From contig CAKZXL010000282.1 in NCBI GenBank assembly GCA_937883885.1, positions 1 to 5,182 of the forward strand: a stretch of DNA of 5,182 bases, given 5' to 3'. The stretch comes from an uncultured Aquincola sp. GTDB lineage: Bacteria; Pseudomonadota; Gammaproteobacteria; Burkholderiales; Burkholderiaceae. The translations under genes were made by a program, and so were the position numbers. Below, piece by piece: positions 5,129-5,182 of this stretch (its first letter is position 1; each line of letters starts with the position of its first letter). The notes beneath the pieces are model-generated. The model had not been told where the DNA came from. It searched no databases and saw only the letters and a program-made list of their open reading frames with translations.

Positions 5129-5182
5129 TTACCCTGCTGCGGAAATCACGCCACCACCCAGGCACACCTCGCCGTCGTACAG
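5129..5182 (-). CDS. mnmA: tRNA 2-thiouridylase MnmA, C-terminal end only (5' part outside window)
   Basis: The minus strand from the window edge reads 17 codons, LYDGEVCLGGGVISAAG, then TAA (5129-5131). The block YDGEVCLGGGVI matches the C-terminal strand motif of MnmA/TrmU (E. coli ends with a closely similar NGEVCLGGGIIEQ stretch), the enzyme that puts the 2-thio group on U34 of Lys, Glu and Gln tRNAs with sulfur relayed from IscS. Only this tail is visible, so the catalytic cysteines and the PP-loop lie outside the window. The assignment rests on one short but distinctive motif. The gene is upstream of and in the same orientation as the MFS gene, but the 213-base gap with a repeat argues against one operon. 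Confidence 0.75.
   Translation of the reverse strand: MYDGEVCLGGGVISAAG

Noticed and set aside
3351..5165. Long minus-strand open frame of 604 codons overlapping the MFS gene
   Set aside because: The translation is an Arg/Gly/Ala/Pro-rich low-complexity string with no domain; the overlapping frame encodes a clear 14-helix MFS transporter. It is an effect of high GC content.
1..5182. CRISPR array, tRNA, rRNA, insertion sequence or phage genes
   Set aside because: No regularly spaced direct repeats, cloverleaf sequences, rRNA signatures, transposase or phage motifs were seen on either strand.

Overview
The window is a GC-rich stretch of bacterial chromosome. Strong G/C third-position bias leaves long spurious ORFs open on the opposite strands. 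Protein families, codon use and a GC-rich intergenic repeat resembling those of Comamonadaceae and related groups suggest a betaproteobacterium of the order Burkholderiales. That placement is inferred from style and memory, not from a marker gene.

Layout from left to right. (1) At 1-617 (minus) is an aspartate/glutamate racemase family gene whose 3' end is cut by the window edge. (2) At 636-1532 (minus), 18 bases upstream of it in transcription order, is a GltI-type periplasmic glutamate/aspartate-binding protein. The two look co-transcribed. (3) At 1667-2623 (minus) is an exported lytic transglycosylase with Sel1-type repeats in front of an SLT catalytic domain. (4) At 2624-2785 is a 162-base divergent intergenic region. 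(5) At 2786-3499 (plus) is a stand-alone response-regulator receiver domain that appears tethered to the inner membrane by one N-terminal helix and an Ala-rich linker. (6) At 3509-4915 (minus), convergent with the receiver gene and 9 bases from it, is a 14-helix MFS efflux pump of the DHA2 (EmrB/QacA/SmvA-like) family. (7) At 4916-5128 is a non-coding gap that includes a composite inverted-repeat element. (8) At 5129-5182 (minus) are the last 17 codons of what I read as mnmA (tRNA 2-thiouridylase).

Functional reading: the binding protein and racemase form a plausible acidic amino-acid capture and interconversion pair, although no permease or ATPase gene is visible. The transglycosylase remodels peptidoglycan in the periplasm. 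The membrane-tethered receiver, transcribed divergently from it, is the least conventional gene here. The MFS pump and mnmA look like ordinary neighbours. I found no CRISPR array, tRNA, rRNA, insertion sequence or phage gene. I also found no clear evidence of a wholly new multi-gene system; the best candidate for follow-up is the divergent transglycosylase/membrane-receiver pair.
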